In this document: positions 25,080 through 34,921 of the stretch, in pieces | How positions within the stretch are numbered: position 1 is the stretch's first letter | Layout: each line of letters opens with the position of its first letter | Assembly (NCBI GenBank): GCA_902762325.1 | Contig: CACWNV010000015.1 | Span: 1 to 51,306, forward strand | Direction of reading: 5' to 3' | Length of the DNA: 51,306 bases | Source: an uncultured Prevotellaceae bacterium | Lineage (GTDB): Bacteria; Bacteroidota; Bacteroidia; Bacteroidales; Bacteroidaceae | Made by a program: the position numbers and the translations under genes | The notes under the pieces: generated by a model | The model's database searches: none | The model's input: the letters and a program-made list of their open reading frames with translations, nothing else | What the model was told of the DNA's origin: nothing

Positions 25080-26964
25080 AGATATTCATCTGACATTTAT
25101 TACAATCAAACTGCAAACGAAAGCGACGACCATCAGAGAGTCGTAAATAAAGAGGTTCATGGAGGGCACTTGCTGCCCCATCATGTCTCTTGCAACGTCC
25201 AAGAGAAAACAACAGGCAATAACGGCACTGCATCAATAAAGGATGCGAGAGCTTATCCGCATTCTGCTTGCCATGTAATTCAAGTGCTTCATCAACTTTC
25301 ACCTGCCGTTGCGAGTAAAAAGCACGGGAAAGACGATTAGACACATTATATAAATAAGGTAGATGATAAAGCGGAGTCTTGACATTCGAATCGCCTTCTA
25401 TATAAGGGGAAGTGCTCCGAGACTCTGCTAATGCCTCGTCAATCTTCCGCACAAGGTCTCTTCTTAACTCTGCCAACCGACTACTTGGAATAAAAAACTT
25501 GTCAACATCGGACTCAAAATCAAGTCCTGTACATAAATAAGGAGTATTACCTAATTTGGTCAATTGCCGGTACATATTCTCCCGTTGAGGCTTTTCTGCC
25601 AAATGTTTCTCACAAGACAAGTGAGAAGAAACTGACAAAGAAGGCATAAGGCTTGCAATCAACGAAAAGCCGTCAGCCACCTCCTTGAGAGCCATTCTTA
25701 TAGATATCTTCCGCTGAGCCGTCTCACCATTCATTAGTTTTTCGAAAGCAACATCCTTATTGCGATAAAGTGCCATTCCCGATTGTAAGCCTAATGGCAT
25801 CTTCAATGGAAACAGATGATTCCCTTCAACACGATTCACCCGAAACCCAACGAGTTCATTATGCCCATCGAAAAAACACAAGCCGTCACCATTTGAAAAC
25901 GAAGCGACACCAGCTACAATAAAGTACGAACGATGAGTCACTTTCACCTTTCCGACATATTCGCCCAAAGCTTTAGGAGTATCAAATGACGCTATATCCA
26001 TCCGACGGCCTTGAAGTCTTCCTTTCTCATCTACCGTTGAATGTAAAAAATAGTCAGTAAAGCCTCGATTGAAGGTCTTCGCCAGACATGGAGTAAAACT
26101 ATAGCTCACTTTCCCCAATGATGCACGCTGGTATTCTGCCGAACGACGATGAATCATTTCATCCAAACGCTGGCTATATGCAGCTACAACATTCTTCACA
26201 TAGTCAACATCCTTCAAACGTCCTTCTATCTTAAAGGAAACAACTCCAGCATCAGCCAACTGCTCCAGATAGTCAATACGACACATGTCCTTCAGGGATA
26301 GTAAATGGCGCTGGTGCTCAATGACATGGCCATCGGCATCAACAAGGTCGTATTTCATTCTGCACATCTGGGCACACTCGCCCCGATTCGCACTACGTCC
26401 CAAACAATATTGTGATGCATAACACTGGCCACTATAGCTCACGCATAATGCCCCGTGAACAAACACCTCAAGTTCTATATCCGGAACTTCCTGATGAATA
26501 TTACGTATCTCATCCAAAGACAGCTCACGGGCCAACACGACACGTTGAAATCCTAAAGAATGGAGCCATCTGACCTTATCAACCGTCCGATTATCAGTTT
26601 GAGTACTTGCATGAAGGACAGGTATGCATTTGGACTCAGTCTTCAATGAGCGAACAAGCTCGAGTAGTCCCATATCCTGAACCAACAACGCATCTACTCC
26701 AATATCGCACAACTTTTTTATCAGCGCTCGCGTATCGTCAATTTCAGTGTCATAAATAATTGTATTGACAGTAACATAGACTTTTGCTCCATACTGATGT
26801 GCGTACTGACATAAAGAAGCTAAATCCTCAACTGAATTACCAGCTGCCGCCCTCGCCCCATAGCGTGATGCACCAATATATACAGCATCTGCACCATGAT
26901 CAATAGCAGCAATGCCGCACGCCAAGTTTTTTGCAGGAGCCAATAATTCAAGTTTCTTCATCAT
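25069..26964 (-). CDS. Peptidase U32 family protein, RlhA-like (23S rRNA C2501 hydroxylation)
   Basis: A 631-residue protein. The N-terminal half is a U32 TIM barrel: ELLAPAKNLACGIAAIDHGA, then DAVYIGASRYGARAAAGNS. The cysteine cluster CVSYSGQCYASQYCLGRSAN with GECAQMC (about residues 167-205) is shared with RlhA and TrhP, enzymes now known as RNA hydroxylases acting with prephenate and an Fe-S cluster rather than proteases. Length and the second domain fit RlhA (653 aa in E. coli) better than TrhP. A second in-frame ATG three bases in is an alternative start. It lies 13 nt after metA. Confidence 0.85.
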   Translation of the reverse strand: MMKKLELLAPAKNLACGIAAIDHGADAVYIGASRYGARAAAGNSVEDLASLCQYAHQYGAKVYVTVNTIIYDTEIDDTRALIKKLCDIGVDALLVQDMGLLELVRSLKTESKCIPVLHASTQTDNRTVDKVRWLHSLGFQRVVLARELSLDEIRNIHQEVPDIELEVFVHGALCVSYSGQCYASQYCLGRSANRGECAQMCRMKYDLVDADGHVIEHQRHLLSLKDMCRIDYLEQLADAGVVSFKIEGRLKDVDYVKNVVAAYSQRLDEMIHRRSAEYQRASLGKVSYSFTPCLAKTFNRGFTDYFLHSTVDEKGRLQGRRMDIASFDTPKALGEYVGKVKVTHRSYFIVAGVASFSNGDGLCFFDGHNELVGFRVNRVEGNHLFPLKMPLGLQSGMALYRNKDVAFEKLMNGETAQRKISIRMALKEVADGFSLIASLMPSLSVSSHLSCEKHLAEKPQRENMYRQLTKLGNTPYLCTGLDFESDVDKFFIPSSRLAELRRDLVRKIDEALAESRSTSPYIEGDSNVKTPLYHLPYLYNVSNRLSRAFYSQRQVKVDEALELHGKQNADKLSHPLLMQCRYCLLFSLGRCKRHDGAASALHEPLYLRLSDGRRFRLQFDCNKCQMNIYAE

Positions 26965-26977
26965 GTAAAATACAAGA

Positions 26978-27895
26978 CTATCCTATATCTTCAATATTAT
27001 ATGGTGTTTCCTGATATACGTAATAGTTTATCCAATTAGAGAAGAGGAGGTTGGCATGTGCACGCCACGTAACCAAAGGACCGTTCTCAGGATTGTCATC
27101 AAGATAATAGTTTATCGGCATTTCAACATCCGTTCGCTTTCCCATGTCACGTTTGTATTCTTTGTCCAGCGTATCAGGAGCGTATTCAAGATGTCCGGTG
27201 ATATAGAATTCACGACCTGAGCGAGCCATGACTATTGACACGCCACTTTCAACAGATTCAGCAATAAGTGTAAGGTTGGGATTATTAGCAATATCTGCCA
27301 GATGAAGCTCTGTGTGCCTACTGTGAGGCATCATGAAATAGTCATCAAACCCACGGAAAATCGGCAATTGTTTATCTGTCGGTTTTTGTCTAAACACTCC
27401 AAACATCTTTTTAGGCAAATCGTATTTGGGAATACCATAATTATAATACAGACCTGCCTGGGCTGCCCAACAGATATATAATGTAGATGTCACGTGGGTA
27501 TGAGCCCATGTGAATATCTGCGTTATCTCATCCCAATAAGCCACATCCTCAAAAGGCATTGTCTCAACAGGAGCCCCCGTGATAATCATTCCGTCAAACT
27601 TCTGATCACGCAGCAAATCGAAATCTTTATAAAACATCATCATGTGCTCAATAGGCGTATTCTTAGGAGTATGGCTCTTGAGCTTCATGAATATGATTTC
27701 AAGCTGCAAAGGAGTATTTGAAAGCAAACGAACAAGGTCTGTCTCTGTCGTGATCTTGAGAGGCATAAGATTCAACACAACAATTCGAAGTGGGCGTATA
27801 TCCTGAGCATGAGCTCTCGTAGAATCCATCACAAAGATGTTCTCTTTTTTTAGGAGATCTATAGCTGGGAGCCTATCTGGTAATCTTAATGGCAT
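26978..27895 (-). CDS. metA: Homoserine O-acyltransferase (MetA)
   Basis: Acylates homoserine in the first committed step of methionine synthesis; cytosolic. At 305 residues it has the family length. Visible features: MPLRLPDRLPAIDLLKKENI at the start, IGLNxMP-like VVLNLMPLKITTETD, and the catalytic Cys in YICWAAQAG (about residue 142). His and Glu of the triad lie in the second half (YITGHLEY). Despite its name, this family often uses acetyl-CoA outside enterobacteria; I cannot tell the donor. It is first in a three-gene unit, driven by a well-formed promoter at 27956-27987. Confidence 0.95.
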   Translation of the reverse strand: MPLRLPDRLPAIDLLKKENIFVMDSTRAHAQDIRPLRIVVLNLMPLKITTETDLVRLLSNTPLQLEIIFMKLKSHTPKNTPIEHMMMFYKDFDLLRDQKFDGMIITGAPVETMPFEDVAYWDEITQIFTWAHTHVTSTLYICWAAQAGLYYNYGIPKYDLPKKMFGVFRQKPTDKQLPIFRGFDDYFMMPHSRHTELHLADIANNPNLTLIAESVESGVSIVMARSGREFYITGHLEYAPDTLDKEYKRDMGKRTDVEMPINYYLDDNPENGPLVTWRAHANLLFSNWINYYVYQETPYNIEDIG

Positions 27896-27955
27896 GACAA
27901 TGAAAGAATTATAAATCGGTTAATAATATCACTCTTTATCTTTTTCACCGACACG

Positions 27956-27987
27956 CAAAATTAAGAATTTATTCTCATTTCTGCAAA
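27956..27987 (-). promoter_or_regulatory. Promoter of the metA operon
   Basis: On the minus strand TTTG (27987-27984), 20 nt, TAATTTTG (27963-27956). The leader to metA is about 55 nt, too short for a known SAM riboswitch class with expression platform. Confidence 0.75.
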
Positions 27988-28006
27988 TTATCTCAGAATT
28001 ATTGAT

Positions 28007-28014
28007 TAACTTTG
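28007..28014 (+). promoter_or_regulatory. Promoter -7 box of the Rid-family gene
   Basis: TAACTTTG lies 17 nt before the start codon at 28032, back to back with the metA promoter. No good -33 box is visible. Confidence 0.55.
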
Positions 28015-28031
28015 CGCCAAAATAACATAAA

Positions 28032-29171
28032 ATGAATAAGATTATTGAATTTGACAATTCAACTGTAAAAGTTTTCAGCTTCAATAACGATACGGAGGTC
28101 AAAGAATATCACATCATCATCAGTGTGACAAATCCTTTGCTCTCTTATCGAAAACAACTGGAAACAATCATTGAAACATATTCTTTGATGCGCAATCAGT
28201 TAGACGGAAATCCAAGCGCTGTTTTCAAGCGGTATTTCCTGAGCGATGCAAGCAATCAAAGCGATGAACTGATGAACTATGAATTAGAGTCACCTGACTG
28301 TGCCCTTTCTGTTATCCAGCAGGCTCCGCTCAACGGAACAAAGATTGCTTTATGGGCATATATGATGACAAATGTGAAAACCCGTGCTCTTCATAGTGGT
28401 TTATACGAAGTTGAACACGGTGACTACAAACATCTATGGATTGGCAGTGCGAACAATAAAGCAAAGGATTCGGAACGTCAGACTCGCATTCTACTTAATG
28501 ATTATGTAATGCAGCTGATTAATGAGAATTGCTCTTTAGCAGACAACTGCATTCGCACATGGTTCTTCGTCAATGATGTGGACTTGAATTATCAAGGAGT
28601 TGTCAAAGCCCGAAATGAAGTTTTCATCACACAGAATCTTACTGACAAGACACATTTTATTGCCAGTACAGGTATCGGAGGCAGACAAGCAGACGCTCAT
28701 GTCTTATCTCAAATGGATGCTTATGCCATTAGTGGCATTCAGAGAAGTCAAGTACACTATCTGTATGCAGCAACCCATTTAAACCGGACAAGTGATTACG
28801 GAGTCAGTTTTGAGCGTGGCACTTACGTGGATTATGGGGACAGGCGTCATGTGTTCATATCAGGTACTGCCAGTATTAACAATAAAGGTGAAATAGTACA
28901 TCCACATAATGTTGAGGCACAATGCAGACGAATGTGGGAAAATGTAGAGACTCTATTGGCTGAAGCTGATTGCACTTTTGACAATGCAGCCCAGATGATT
29001 GTCTATTTACGCGATCCTGCAGACTATACAGTCATTAAGAAAATGTACGAAGAAAAATTCCCGAATAAGCCGTGGATTATCGTAAATGCAAAAGTCTGCC
29101 GGCCCGGTTGGCTGATTGAAATGGAGACAATGGCCATTAAAGCAATCAAAACGTCCCATAAGGCATTCTAA
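28032..29171 (+). CDS. Rid (YjgF) superfamily protein, chorismatase-like architecture
   Basis: A 379-residue cytosolic protein. The C-terminal 120 residues are a Rid fold: NVETLLAEADCTFDNAAQMI, VYLRDPADYTVIKKMYEEKF, then VNAKVCRPGWLIEMETMAI, which keeps the conserved Arg and Glu of RidA imine deaminases. The N-terminal 230 residues form a second, related-looking module, an arrangement seen in chorismatases such as FkbO. It could deaminate reactive enamines or act on a chorismate-like substrate; the sequence does not decide. Single gene, closed by a strong terminator. Confidence 0.72.
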   Translation: MNKIIEFDNSTVKVFSFNNDTEVKEYHIIISVTNPLLSYRKQLETIIETYSLMRNQLDGNPSAVFKRYFLSDASNQSDELMNYELESPDCALSVIQQAPLNGTKIALWAYMMTNVKTRALHSGLYEVEHGDYKHLWIGSANNKAKDSERQTRILLNDYVMQLINENCSLADNCIRTWFFVNDVDLNYQGVVKARNEVFITQNLTDKTHFIASTGIGGRQADAHVLSQMDAYAISGIQRSQVHYLYAATHLNRTSDYGVSFERGTYVDYGDRRHVFISGTASINNKGEIVHPHNVEAQCRRMWENVETLLAEADCTFDNAAQMIVYLRDPADYTVIKKMYEEKFPNKPWIIVNAKVCRPGWLIEMETMAIKAIKTSHKAF

Positions 29172-29183
29172 TACATCCCAAAT

Positions 29184-29220
29184 AAAAAATGAGCTGTCTT
29201 AACTGACAGCTCATTTTTTT
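29184..29220. terminator. Bidirectional terminator between the Rid gene and rny
   Basis: AAAAAATGAGCTGTC (29184-29198) is a perfect 15-bp complement of 29205-29219, with T runs on both strands. Confidence 0.9.
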
Positions 29221-29222
29221 AA

Positions 29223-29368
29223 CGAGAGTTCGACGAAATCTTATTGCCTGAAAATTTAGAATCCATATACATATCGTTTTTGATGCCTAAATGTATCGTT
29301 TACGCTCTCTAAATGTACCATTTACGAGGCGCAAATGCCATGTTTCAACATCTTACGTCGAACTCACG
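29223..29368. repeat. Dispersed element with terminal inverted repeats, copy 1, holding 22-bp array C
   Basis: A 146-bp element bounded by 13-bp inverted repeats (CGAGAGTTCGACG at 29223-29235 against 29356-29368, 12 of 13 matching). Inside are three 22-bp units starting at 29287, 29309 and 29331, with the core TAAATGTAYCRTTTACG. The left 60 bp are clearly similar to 38144-38203. It lies in the 3' region of the rny transcript between convergent genes. Confidence 0.75.
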
Positions 29369-29372
29369 ATAT

Positions 29373-30911
29373 TTACTTTGCATACGCAACACTTCGAGTT
29401 TCACGAATAACTGTAATCTTAACTTGTCCCGGATAAGTCATTTCGTTCTGAATCTTTGTAGCAATTTCACCACTCAAAGCTTCAGTCTCTTTATCATCCA
29501 TCTTGTCAGCACCTACGATAACCCTGAGTTCACGACCAGCCTGAATAGCATAAGTCTTCGTCACTCCGGGATAACTCATGGCTATTGCCTCCAAATCATT
29601 CAAGCGCTTGATATATGCTTCTACGATTTCCCGACGTGCACCAGGACGAGCACCACTAATAGCATCACAAACCTGAACGATTGGAGCAAGCAAAGTGTTC
29701 ATATCCATTTCATCATGGTGTGCACCTATCGCATTACAAATATCTGGTTTCTCCTTATATTTTTCAGCAATCTTAGCTCCATATAAAGCATGGGGCAATT
29801 CGTTCTCCTCATCTGGCACCTTACCAATATCATGGAGAAGACCTGCACGCTTAGCTTTCTTTGGATTCAATCCCAGCTCAGATGCCATCACCGCACACAG
29901 ATTTGCCGTCTCACGTGCATGCTGAAGAAGGTTCTGACCATAAGAAGAGCGGTATTTCATCTTACCAACAATACGTATCAGTTCAGGATGCAGTCCATGA
30001 ACACCCAAGTCTATAGCCGTGCGTTTTCCTGTTTCAATAATCTCGTTATCAAGCTGCTTCTTCACTTTTGCCACCACTTCCTCGATACGAGCTGGATGTA
30101 TACGTCCATCTGTAACTAATTGATGTAAAGCTAAACGGCATACTTCACGACGAATGGGATCAAATGCAGATATCACAATAGCCTCTGGAGTATCATCAAC
30201 AACGATTTCAACTCCTGTTGCAGCTTCTAAAGCTCGAATATTACGACCTTCACGACCTATAATACGCCCCTTTACTTCATCATTATCAATATGAAAAACG
30301 CTTACGGAATTCTCGATGGCAGTTTCTGTCGCTACACGCTGAATGGTCTGAATAACAATCTTTTTAGCCTGTGCATTAGCGTTAAGCTTTGCTTCGTCCA
30401 CGATCTCATTAATGTAGCTGGCAGCATCCATACGAGCCTCATCTTTCAGACTTTCAACAAGGCGGTTTTTAGCTTCCTCAGCACTAAGGCCAGAAAGTTC
30501 TTCAAGCTTTGCGCGTTCCTGACTCTGCATTCTCTCGAGTTCTTCCTGCTTAATACTCAGCAGTTTCTTCTCATTGTCAATACGCTTCTGGCTTTGTTCC
30601 ACTTCTTGTTTACGTCTGCCAAGTTCTTCCTGCCTTTGATTCAAAGACATTTCACGCTGCTTAAGCTTATTCTCACTTTGCTGAATTCGCTGATTCCGTT
30701 GCTGTACTTCCTTTTCAAGTTCACTCTTCTTGTTCAAGAACTTTTCCTTTACTTCCAGCAACTTTTTTTCCTTAATAACCTCAGCTTCTTTATCAGCAGC
30801 TGTTATCATTTCATTATATTTTCCCTTAATAACATAACGGAAAATCGCGTAGCCAGCCACACCTCCAACAATCAAAGCGATGGCAGCAGTTATCAATATA
30901 CCTAAATCCAT
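29373..30911 (-). CDS. rny: Ribonuclease Y
   Basis: A membrane-anchored endoribonuclease that starts mRNA decay. At 512 residues the family order is complete: an N-terminal helix ([20 protein letters not shown]), a long charged coiled coil (about 30-200), a KH RNA-binding domain with [15 protein letters not shown] (about 212), and an HD phosphohydrolase domain with LLHDIGK (about 355) and AIGAHHDE. It lies downstream of zapA and the coiled-coil gene in a three-gene minus-strand unit, an order I know from other Bacteroidota. Cells here thus carry both RNase Y and RNase G. Confidence 0.97.
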   Translation of the reverse strand: MDLGILITAAIALIVGGVAGYAIFRYVIKGKYNEMITAADKEAEVIKEKKLLEVKEKFLNKKSELEKEVQQRNQRIQQSENKLKQREMSLNQRQEELGRRKQEVEQSQKRIDNEKKLLSIKQEELERMQSQERAKLEELSGLSAEEAKNRLVESLKDEARMDAASYINEIVDEAKLNANAQAKKIVIQTIQRVATETAIENSVSVFHIDNDEVKGRIIGREGRNIRALEAATGVEIVVDDTPEAIVISAFDPIRREVCRLALHQLVTDGRIHPARIEEVVAKVKKQLDNEIIETGKRTAIDLGVHGLHPELIRIVGKMKYRSSYGQNLLQHARETANLCAVMASELGLNPKKAKRAGLLHDIGKVPDEENELPHALYGAKIAEKYKEKPDICNAIGAHHDEMDMNTLLAPIVQVCDAISGARPGARREIVEAYIKRLNDLEAIAMSYPGVTKTYAIQAGRELRVIVGADKMDDKETEALSGEIATKIQNEMTYPGQVKITVIRETRSVAYAK

Positions 30912-30940
30912 TTATTTTATAGTGTTATTTATTAAAATCA

Positions 30941-31249
30941 TCAACTTTTCAGCGCTTCTTCGATTTCTGAAGTCAACTTGTTGAGAATAACACTATAAGG
31001 AGCCGTATCATTCCGTGATGACTCTTTCTCATATCTCAATGCAATATCAAGAAGAGCCATATACAAAATGTCCTTATCCGTTCTTTTTCCTTTGAACAAA
31101 GAAGAATAAGTATTTACGGTATCTGTTATAAGTTTTGCAGCATTACGATAGAATCCTTCCTCAACATCGTCACGTGGAATTGTGACACTGAGATCTGTAT
31201 CGTAAAGATGCAACCTTATGTGCAATCTGTCTCTGTTTTCTTCAGCCAT
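30941..31249 (-). CDS. zapA: Cell division protein ZapA
   Basis: A 102-residue protein that bundles FtsZ filaments at midcell. The N-terminal part (LHIRLHLYDTDLSVTIPRDD, then EEGFYRNAAKLITDTVNTYS) matches ZapA's FtsZ-binding head, and a short C-terminal helix follows. The family is short and variable, but the position between the coiled-coil gene and rny supports the call. Gaps are 9 nt upstream and 29 nt downstream; the short downstream gap leaves no room for a 6S RNA, which sits beside zapA in some bacteria. Confidence 0.85.
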   Translation of the reverse strand: MAEENRDRLHIRLHLYDTDLSVTIPRDDVEEGFYRNAAKLITDTVNTYSSLFKGKRTDKDILYMALLDIALRYEKESSRNDTAPYSVILNKLTSEIEEALKS

Positions 31250-31258
31250 CGCTCCGAT

Positions 31259-31552
31259 TTATTTCTCACTCAGCAGCGTAATACATTTATTAACGTCCCG
31301 TATAAGCTTAGACAATCTTTTTTGCGATTCTTCCATATCAGAATCACTAATCTCAATCATCTTCGCCATTTTAAGACTGTTGTAATTATTTCGTGCCTGA
31401 ATCAACTTGTCTTCCAGTTCCTGGATTCTTGCATTACATTGCTCCACTTTAGCCATGAGCTCTCCATTCTCCTTTTGTATCTCTTTGTATTGAAGAATTA
31501 ATTGCCTGACACGAGTGGTAAAATGCGTTAATGTCTTTTCATTTGCACTCAT
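31259..31552 (-). CDS. Small coiled-coil protein (ZapB-like)
   Basis: A 97-residue protein made almost wholly of heptad-like helix (LILQYKEIQKENGELMAKVE and onward to about residue 60). It has no signal or membrane segment. Its size, coiled-coil nature and place directly before zapA suggest a ZapB-like division partner. Sequence identity to E. coli ZapB cannot be claimed. It starts the zapA-rny transcript at a well-formed promoter. Confidence 0.7.
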   Translation of the reverse strand: MSANEKTLTHFTTRVRQLILQYKEIQKENGELMAKVEQCNARIQELEDKLIQARNNYNSLKMAKMIEISDSDMEESQKRLSKLIRDVNKCITLLSEK

Positions 31553-31571
31553 AATTATTACAATTTGGCTA

Positions 31572-31603
31572 CAAATTTAACTTAAAAATCTGATACAGCC
31601 AAA
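31572..31603 (-). promoter_or_regulatory. Promoter of the coiled coil-zapA-rny unit
   Basis: On the minus strand TTTG (31603-31600), 20 nt, TAAATTTG (31579-31572), with a leader of about 15 nt. Confidence 0.7.
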
Positions 31604-31646
31604 AAATATTTACTTATTTAATTAATTATTGCTAATTTCGACATCA

Positions 31647-32279
31647 TTACTGCTTATCAGCAGCCTGTTTTGGTTCTTTTTTAGCCAACATAACAACTTG
31701 ATAAACGAAATCAGTTACCCAAGTCTGACTAAAATTCAATCGTTTATTATATTGCCGTACAGCAGCAACGGTTTTCAAGACTCCCGGATCTGTGTAGTCA
31801 TTTTTAGTAAAGACCTCACTTACAGTCTTCTCCGTCATCGAATAAATAATCTTCTTAAAAAACGAAGGAACACGAAGCTTGAATTTCATAAGATTACCCA
31901 TCAGCATCATCAAATCCTGGGTAAACCCTTGGAACTGATACAAATAAGTCTGTACATCCTGTAATTTATGACAATTCTTTTTTATACTTTGGTCTATCTC
32001 TTTAAAAAACAAATCATCTGTTTTATAAAGTTCCTTCATCATCTTTTTACATTGTTTTTTCTCCCCCAACCCCAACTTGTTATTTATAGTTGGAACTTTT
32101 AGGGTTGCTTTAAACATGCGCAAGTCAGGAAGCATAGACAAATTATTTATGCCCAATTCAGAAGCAATTGAAGCCTGGAAATAAACCCTTAGCAAAGACA
32201 TATAATCCTCCATTCCACCGGTTGATTTCTTGTTGCCTTCTTCTGTTTTCTTTCCAAACAACTTTGATATTATACCCAT
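31647..32279 (-). CDS. Hypothetical protein, alpha-helical
   Basis: A 210-residue cytosolic protein I do not recognise. It opens with MGIISKLFGKK and is followed by largely helical, Lys-rich sequence with short aromatic motifs (VYLYQFQGFTQDLMMLMGNL region, then FSQTWVTDFVYQVVML near the end). No catalytic motif is visible. It has its own promoter (32337-32366) divergent from the exopolysaccharide unit and ends 94 nt before the coiled-coil gene. Confidence 0.7.
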   Translation of the reverse strand: MGIISKLFGKKTEEGNKKSTGGMEDYMSLLRVYFQASIASELGINNLSMLPDLRMFKATLKVPTINNKLGLGEKKQCKKMMKELYKTDDLFFKEIDQSIKKNCHKLQDVQTYLYQFQGFTQDLMMLMGNLMKFKLRVPSFFKKIIYSMTEKTVSEVFTKNDYTDPGVLKTVAAVRQYNKRLNFSQTWVTDFVYQVVMLAKKEPKQAADKQ

Positions 32280-32336
32280 AAAAAATTATGTAATAAAAAT
32301 TAATCAACAAATCAAGTTATTAATATAAAATTGTGG

Positions 32337-32366
32337 CAAAGTTACAACAATATCATTAAAAACCAA
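32337..32366 (-). promoter_or_regulatory. Promoter of the hypothetical 210-aa gene
   Basis: On the minus strand TTG (32366-32364), 19 nt, TAACTTTG (32344-32337). The leader is about 52 nt. Confidence 0.65.
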
Positions 32367-32458
32367 AATATTTTTCACAAAAACCCACAAATCTCAATAA
32401 TCAAACTTAAAAATAAAACATTTTTTCTTTTATTCTTTTTTATATAAGCAATTTTTAG

Positions 32459-32466
32459 TACCTTTG
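32459..32466 (+). promoter_or_regulatory. Promoter -7 box of the exopolysaccharide unit
   Basis: TACCTTTG with a T-rich -33 region lies 56 nt before the first gene. No other promoter is seen down to 37.9 kb. Confidence 0.6.
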
Positions 32467-32522
32467 CCAAATAATTTGAGCGGCTCAATAGAGTTTCATC
32501 TCAGAACAACAGAACAGATAGT

Positions 32523-33989
32523 ATGAATCAGGACTCAAGCGGAACAGATATAATAAGATTCTTGGTAATGGCAGGAGACTTTGTGCTTCTGAACATTTTG
32601 CTTTATGTTTTAGGAACAGAACTTCCTAAAGACATAATACCAGATTATTTTAAAATGAATCCCAAGATCATTGTATTGGCTGCTAATTTCGCGTTAGTTA
32701 TTAGCGAATATTTCTTCCACACCATCATTCACCATAGAAGAGTGACATTTACTGCAATTACGATGAGGGTTTGTAAACTTGTCATTTGTCAATCGCTAAT
32801 AATGTTCGTTTTTCTTCGTTTCATGAGTGATGGTGGGCGTTTCTTTGAAATGATGGTCATCTTCACTGTCATTTATCTGGTGCTAATCCTATTCACAAGA
32901 CTTATTGAGCGCATTGTCCTCAGAACTTACAGAAAAAAGGGAGGAAACACTCGAAGCATCGTGTTTATAGGCAATGACCCGGCAAACCTCATGCTATATA
33001 GAGAAATGACGGATGACCCGACAACTGGATATATCATCAAAGGCTATTACAGTAATGGCTTCATTGAAGATTGTCCTCCTGAATTTGAAAAGTTAGGAAC
33101 CATCAGTGACCTTGATAAAGAAATTGGTTTGAACTATTCATTTTTCTCGAACGAAAAGGAAAAGAAAACCATTACAGAAGAGAGTGATTTTCAATTAAAC
33201 TTAGTAGATGAGATTTTCTGTTGTTTGTCACACGATGATTCTGAATTTATATCCAGGATCATGAAATTTTGTGACAATCACATTATTCACTTCCATTATG
33301 TACCTAGAATGTATGGTAATGTTCTATTAAACCTGAAACCAGAGCGTTTTGGGAAATTTTCATTGTTTACTAATTTGAGAGAACCTCTTACATACATGAG
33401 CAACAAATTCATCAAACGCACATTTGACATCATATTCAGTTCGATTGTTTGTTTATGTATGTTACCATTCATCCCCATCATAGCCTTAATCATTAAATGG
33501 CAAAGTCCAGGCCCGATGTTTTTCAAACAAGCAAGGACTGGCTTGAACGGGAAAACTTTCATGTGCTATAAATTCCGTTCTATGCACGTTAATAAAGATG
33601 CAGACAAGATACAAGCGACAGCAGATGATCCAAGAAAATTTAGTTTTGGAAATCTAATGAGAAAGACGAATTTAGATGAGTTTCCACAGTTTTTCAATGT
33701 TCTCAAAGGGGACATGAGTATTGTGGGACCCCGTCCACATATGTTGTTACATACAGAAATGTACAGAAAAGTAATAGACAAATACATGGTTCGTCATTTT
33801 AGTCGTCCAGGTATAACCGGATATGCTCAAGTTACAGGTTTCCGTGGTGAGACAAAAGAGCAATGGCAAATGGAAGAAAGAGTTAAAAGAGATATATGGT
33901 ATATTGAAAACTGGACATTTGGACTTGATTTAAAAATCATATTTTTAACCTTCAAGTCAATTTTTATTAATGATAAGAATGCATATTAG
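32523..33989 (+). CDS. Undecaprenyl-phosphate sugar phosphotransferase (WcaJ/WbaP type)
   Basis: Transfers a sugar-1-phosphate to undecaprenyl phosphate, starting an exopolysaccharide or capsule repeat unit at the inner membrane. Of 488 residues, the N-terminal third has about four membrane helices, the middle is a Rossmann-like domain (RSIVFIGNDPANLMLYREM), and the C-terminus is the bacterial sugar transferase domain from about residue 298: KRTFDIIFSSIVCL, then QARTGLNGKTFMCYKFRSM, then RKTNLDEFPQFFNVLKGDMS with the DE pair, and SIVGPRPH. The transferred sugar is unknown. Confidence 0.92.
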   Translation: MNQDSSGTDIIRFLVMAGDFVLLNILLYVLGTELPKDIIPDYFKMNPKIIVLAANFALVISEYFFHTIIHHRRVTFTAITMRVCKLVICQSLIMFVFLRFMSDGGRFFEMMVIFTVIYLVLILFTRLIERIVLRTYRKKGGNTRSIVFIGNDPANLMLYREMTDDPTTGYIIKGYYSNGFIEDCPPEFEKLGTISDLDKEIGLNYSFFSNEKEKKTITEESDFQLNLVDEIFCCLSHDDSEFISRIMKFCDNHIIHFHYVPRMYGNVLLNLKPERFGKFSLFTNLREPLTYMSNKFIKRTFDIIFSSIVCLCMLPFIPIIALIIKWQSPGPMFFKQARTGLNGKTFMCYKFRSMHVNKDADKIQATADDPRKFSFGNLMRKTNLDEFPQFFNVLKGDMSIVGPRPHMLLHTEMYRKVIDKYMVRHFSRPGITGYAQVTGFRGETKEQWQMEERVKRDIWYIENWTFGLDLKIIFLTFKSIFINDKNAY

Positions 33990-34013
33990 TGTTTTATTAA
34001 CTATCTAAGAAGA

Positions 34014-34886
34014 ATGAAAGGTATCGTTTTAGCAGGTGGATCTGGGACTCGTCTATACCCCATAACAAAAGGAATTAGCAAACAGCTCATTCCAATTTTC
34101 GACAAGCCAATGATATACTATCCAATATCTGTTTTGATGTTGGCGGGTATCCGTGAAATATTAATAATATCAACTCCTCACGATTTACCAGGTTTTAGAA
34201 GACTTTTAGGTACAGGTGAGGAGATTGGTGTACATTTCGAATACGCCGAACAACCCAGTCCTGATGGACTTGCTCAGGCTTTCATTATCGGTGAAAGTTT
34301 TATTGGTAGCGACAGCGTCTGTTTAGTACTTGGTGACAACATTTTCCATGGATCAGGGTTTACCGGATTGTTAAAACAAAGTGTTATAGATGCTGAAACC
34401 AAAGGAAAAGCATCCGTTTTTGGCTATTATGTGAATGATCCTGAGAGATATGGCGTAGCAGAAATTGACGATGAAGGCAATTGCATCAGTATTGAAGAAA
34501 AGCCTGCATGTCCAAAGAGTAATTATGCTGTAGTCGGCTTGTATTTCTATCCGAATAGTGTGGTAGATATTGCCAAGAGCATTAAGCCTAGTGCACGCGG
34601 AGAATTAGAAATCACTTCCGTTAACCAAGAATATCTTAACCAAGGTAATCTTTTGGTAAAAAAACTACAGCGTGGATTTGCTTGGTTAGATACCGGCACA
34701 CATGACAGCTTAAGCGAGGCAAGTACGTTTATAGAAGTAATCGAGAAAAGACAAGGTTTAAAAATTGCATGTTTAGAAGAAATAGCATTTAAAAAAGGTT
34801 GGATTTCCAAAGAAGATCTAAAGGAATTGGCAAAGCCTATGGAAAAAAACGATTATGGGAAATATCTAATTCAATTAGCAGAATAA
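34014..34886 (+). CDS. rfbA: Glucose-1-phosphate thymidylyltransferase
   Basis: Makes dTDP-glucose from glucose-1-phosphate and dTTP, the first step to dTDP-rhamnose and other dTDP sugars. At 290 residues it is full length, with the nucleotidyltransferase motif [29 protein letters not shown], and [19 protein letters not shown]. It follows the glycosylphosphotransferase gene after 24 nt. rfbB, rfbC and rfbD are not in this window, so the rest of the pathway must be elsewhere. Confidence 0.95.
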   Translation: MKGIVLAGGSGTRLYPITKGISKQLIPIFDKPMIYYPISVLMLAGIREILIISTPHDLPGFRRLLGTGEEIGVHFEYAEQPSPDGLAQAFIIGESFIGSDSVCLVLGDNIFHGSGFTGLLKQSVIDAETKGKASVFGYYVNDPERYGVAEIDDEGNCISIEEKPACPKSNYAVVGLYFYPNSVVDIAKSIKPSARGELEITSVNQEYLNQGNLLVKKLQRGFAWLDTGTHDSLSEASTFIEVIEKRQGLKIACLEEIAFKKGWISKEDLKELAKPMEKNDYGKYLIQLAE

Positions 34887-34921
34887 TAAAGAATAATAAT
34901 AATAAAAACAAATCATAAAAA

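Noticed and set aside
27896-27956. SAM riboswitch in the metA leader
   Set aside because: The leader is only about 55 nt and shows no conserved riboswitch core that I can recognise.
30911-30941. 6S RNA gene beside zapA
   Set aside because: The gap between zapA and rny is only 29 nt, too short for 6S RNA.
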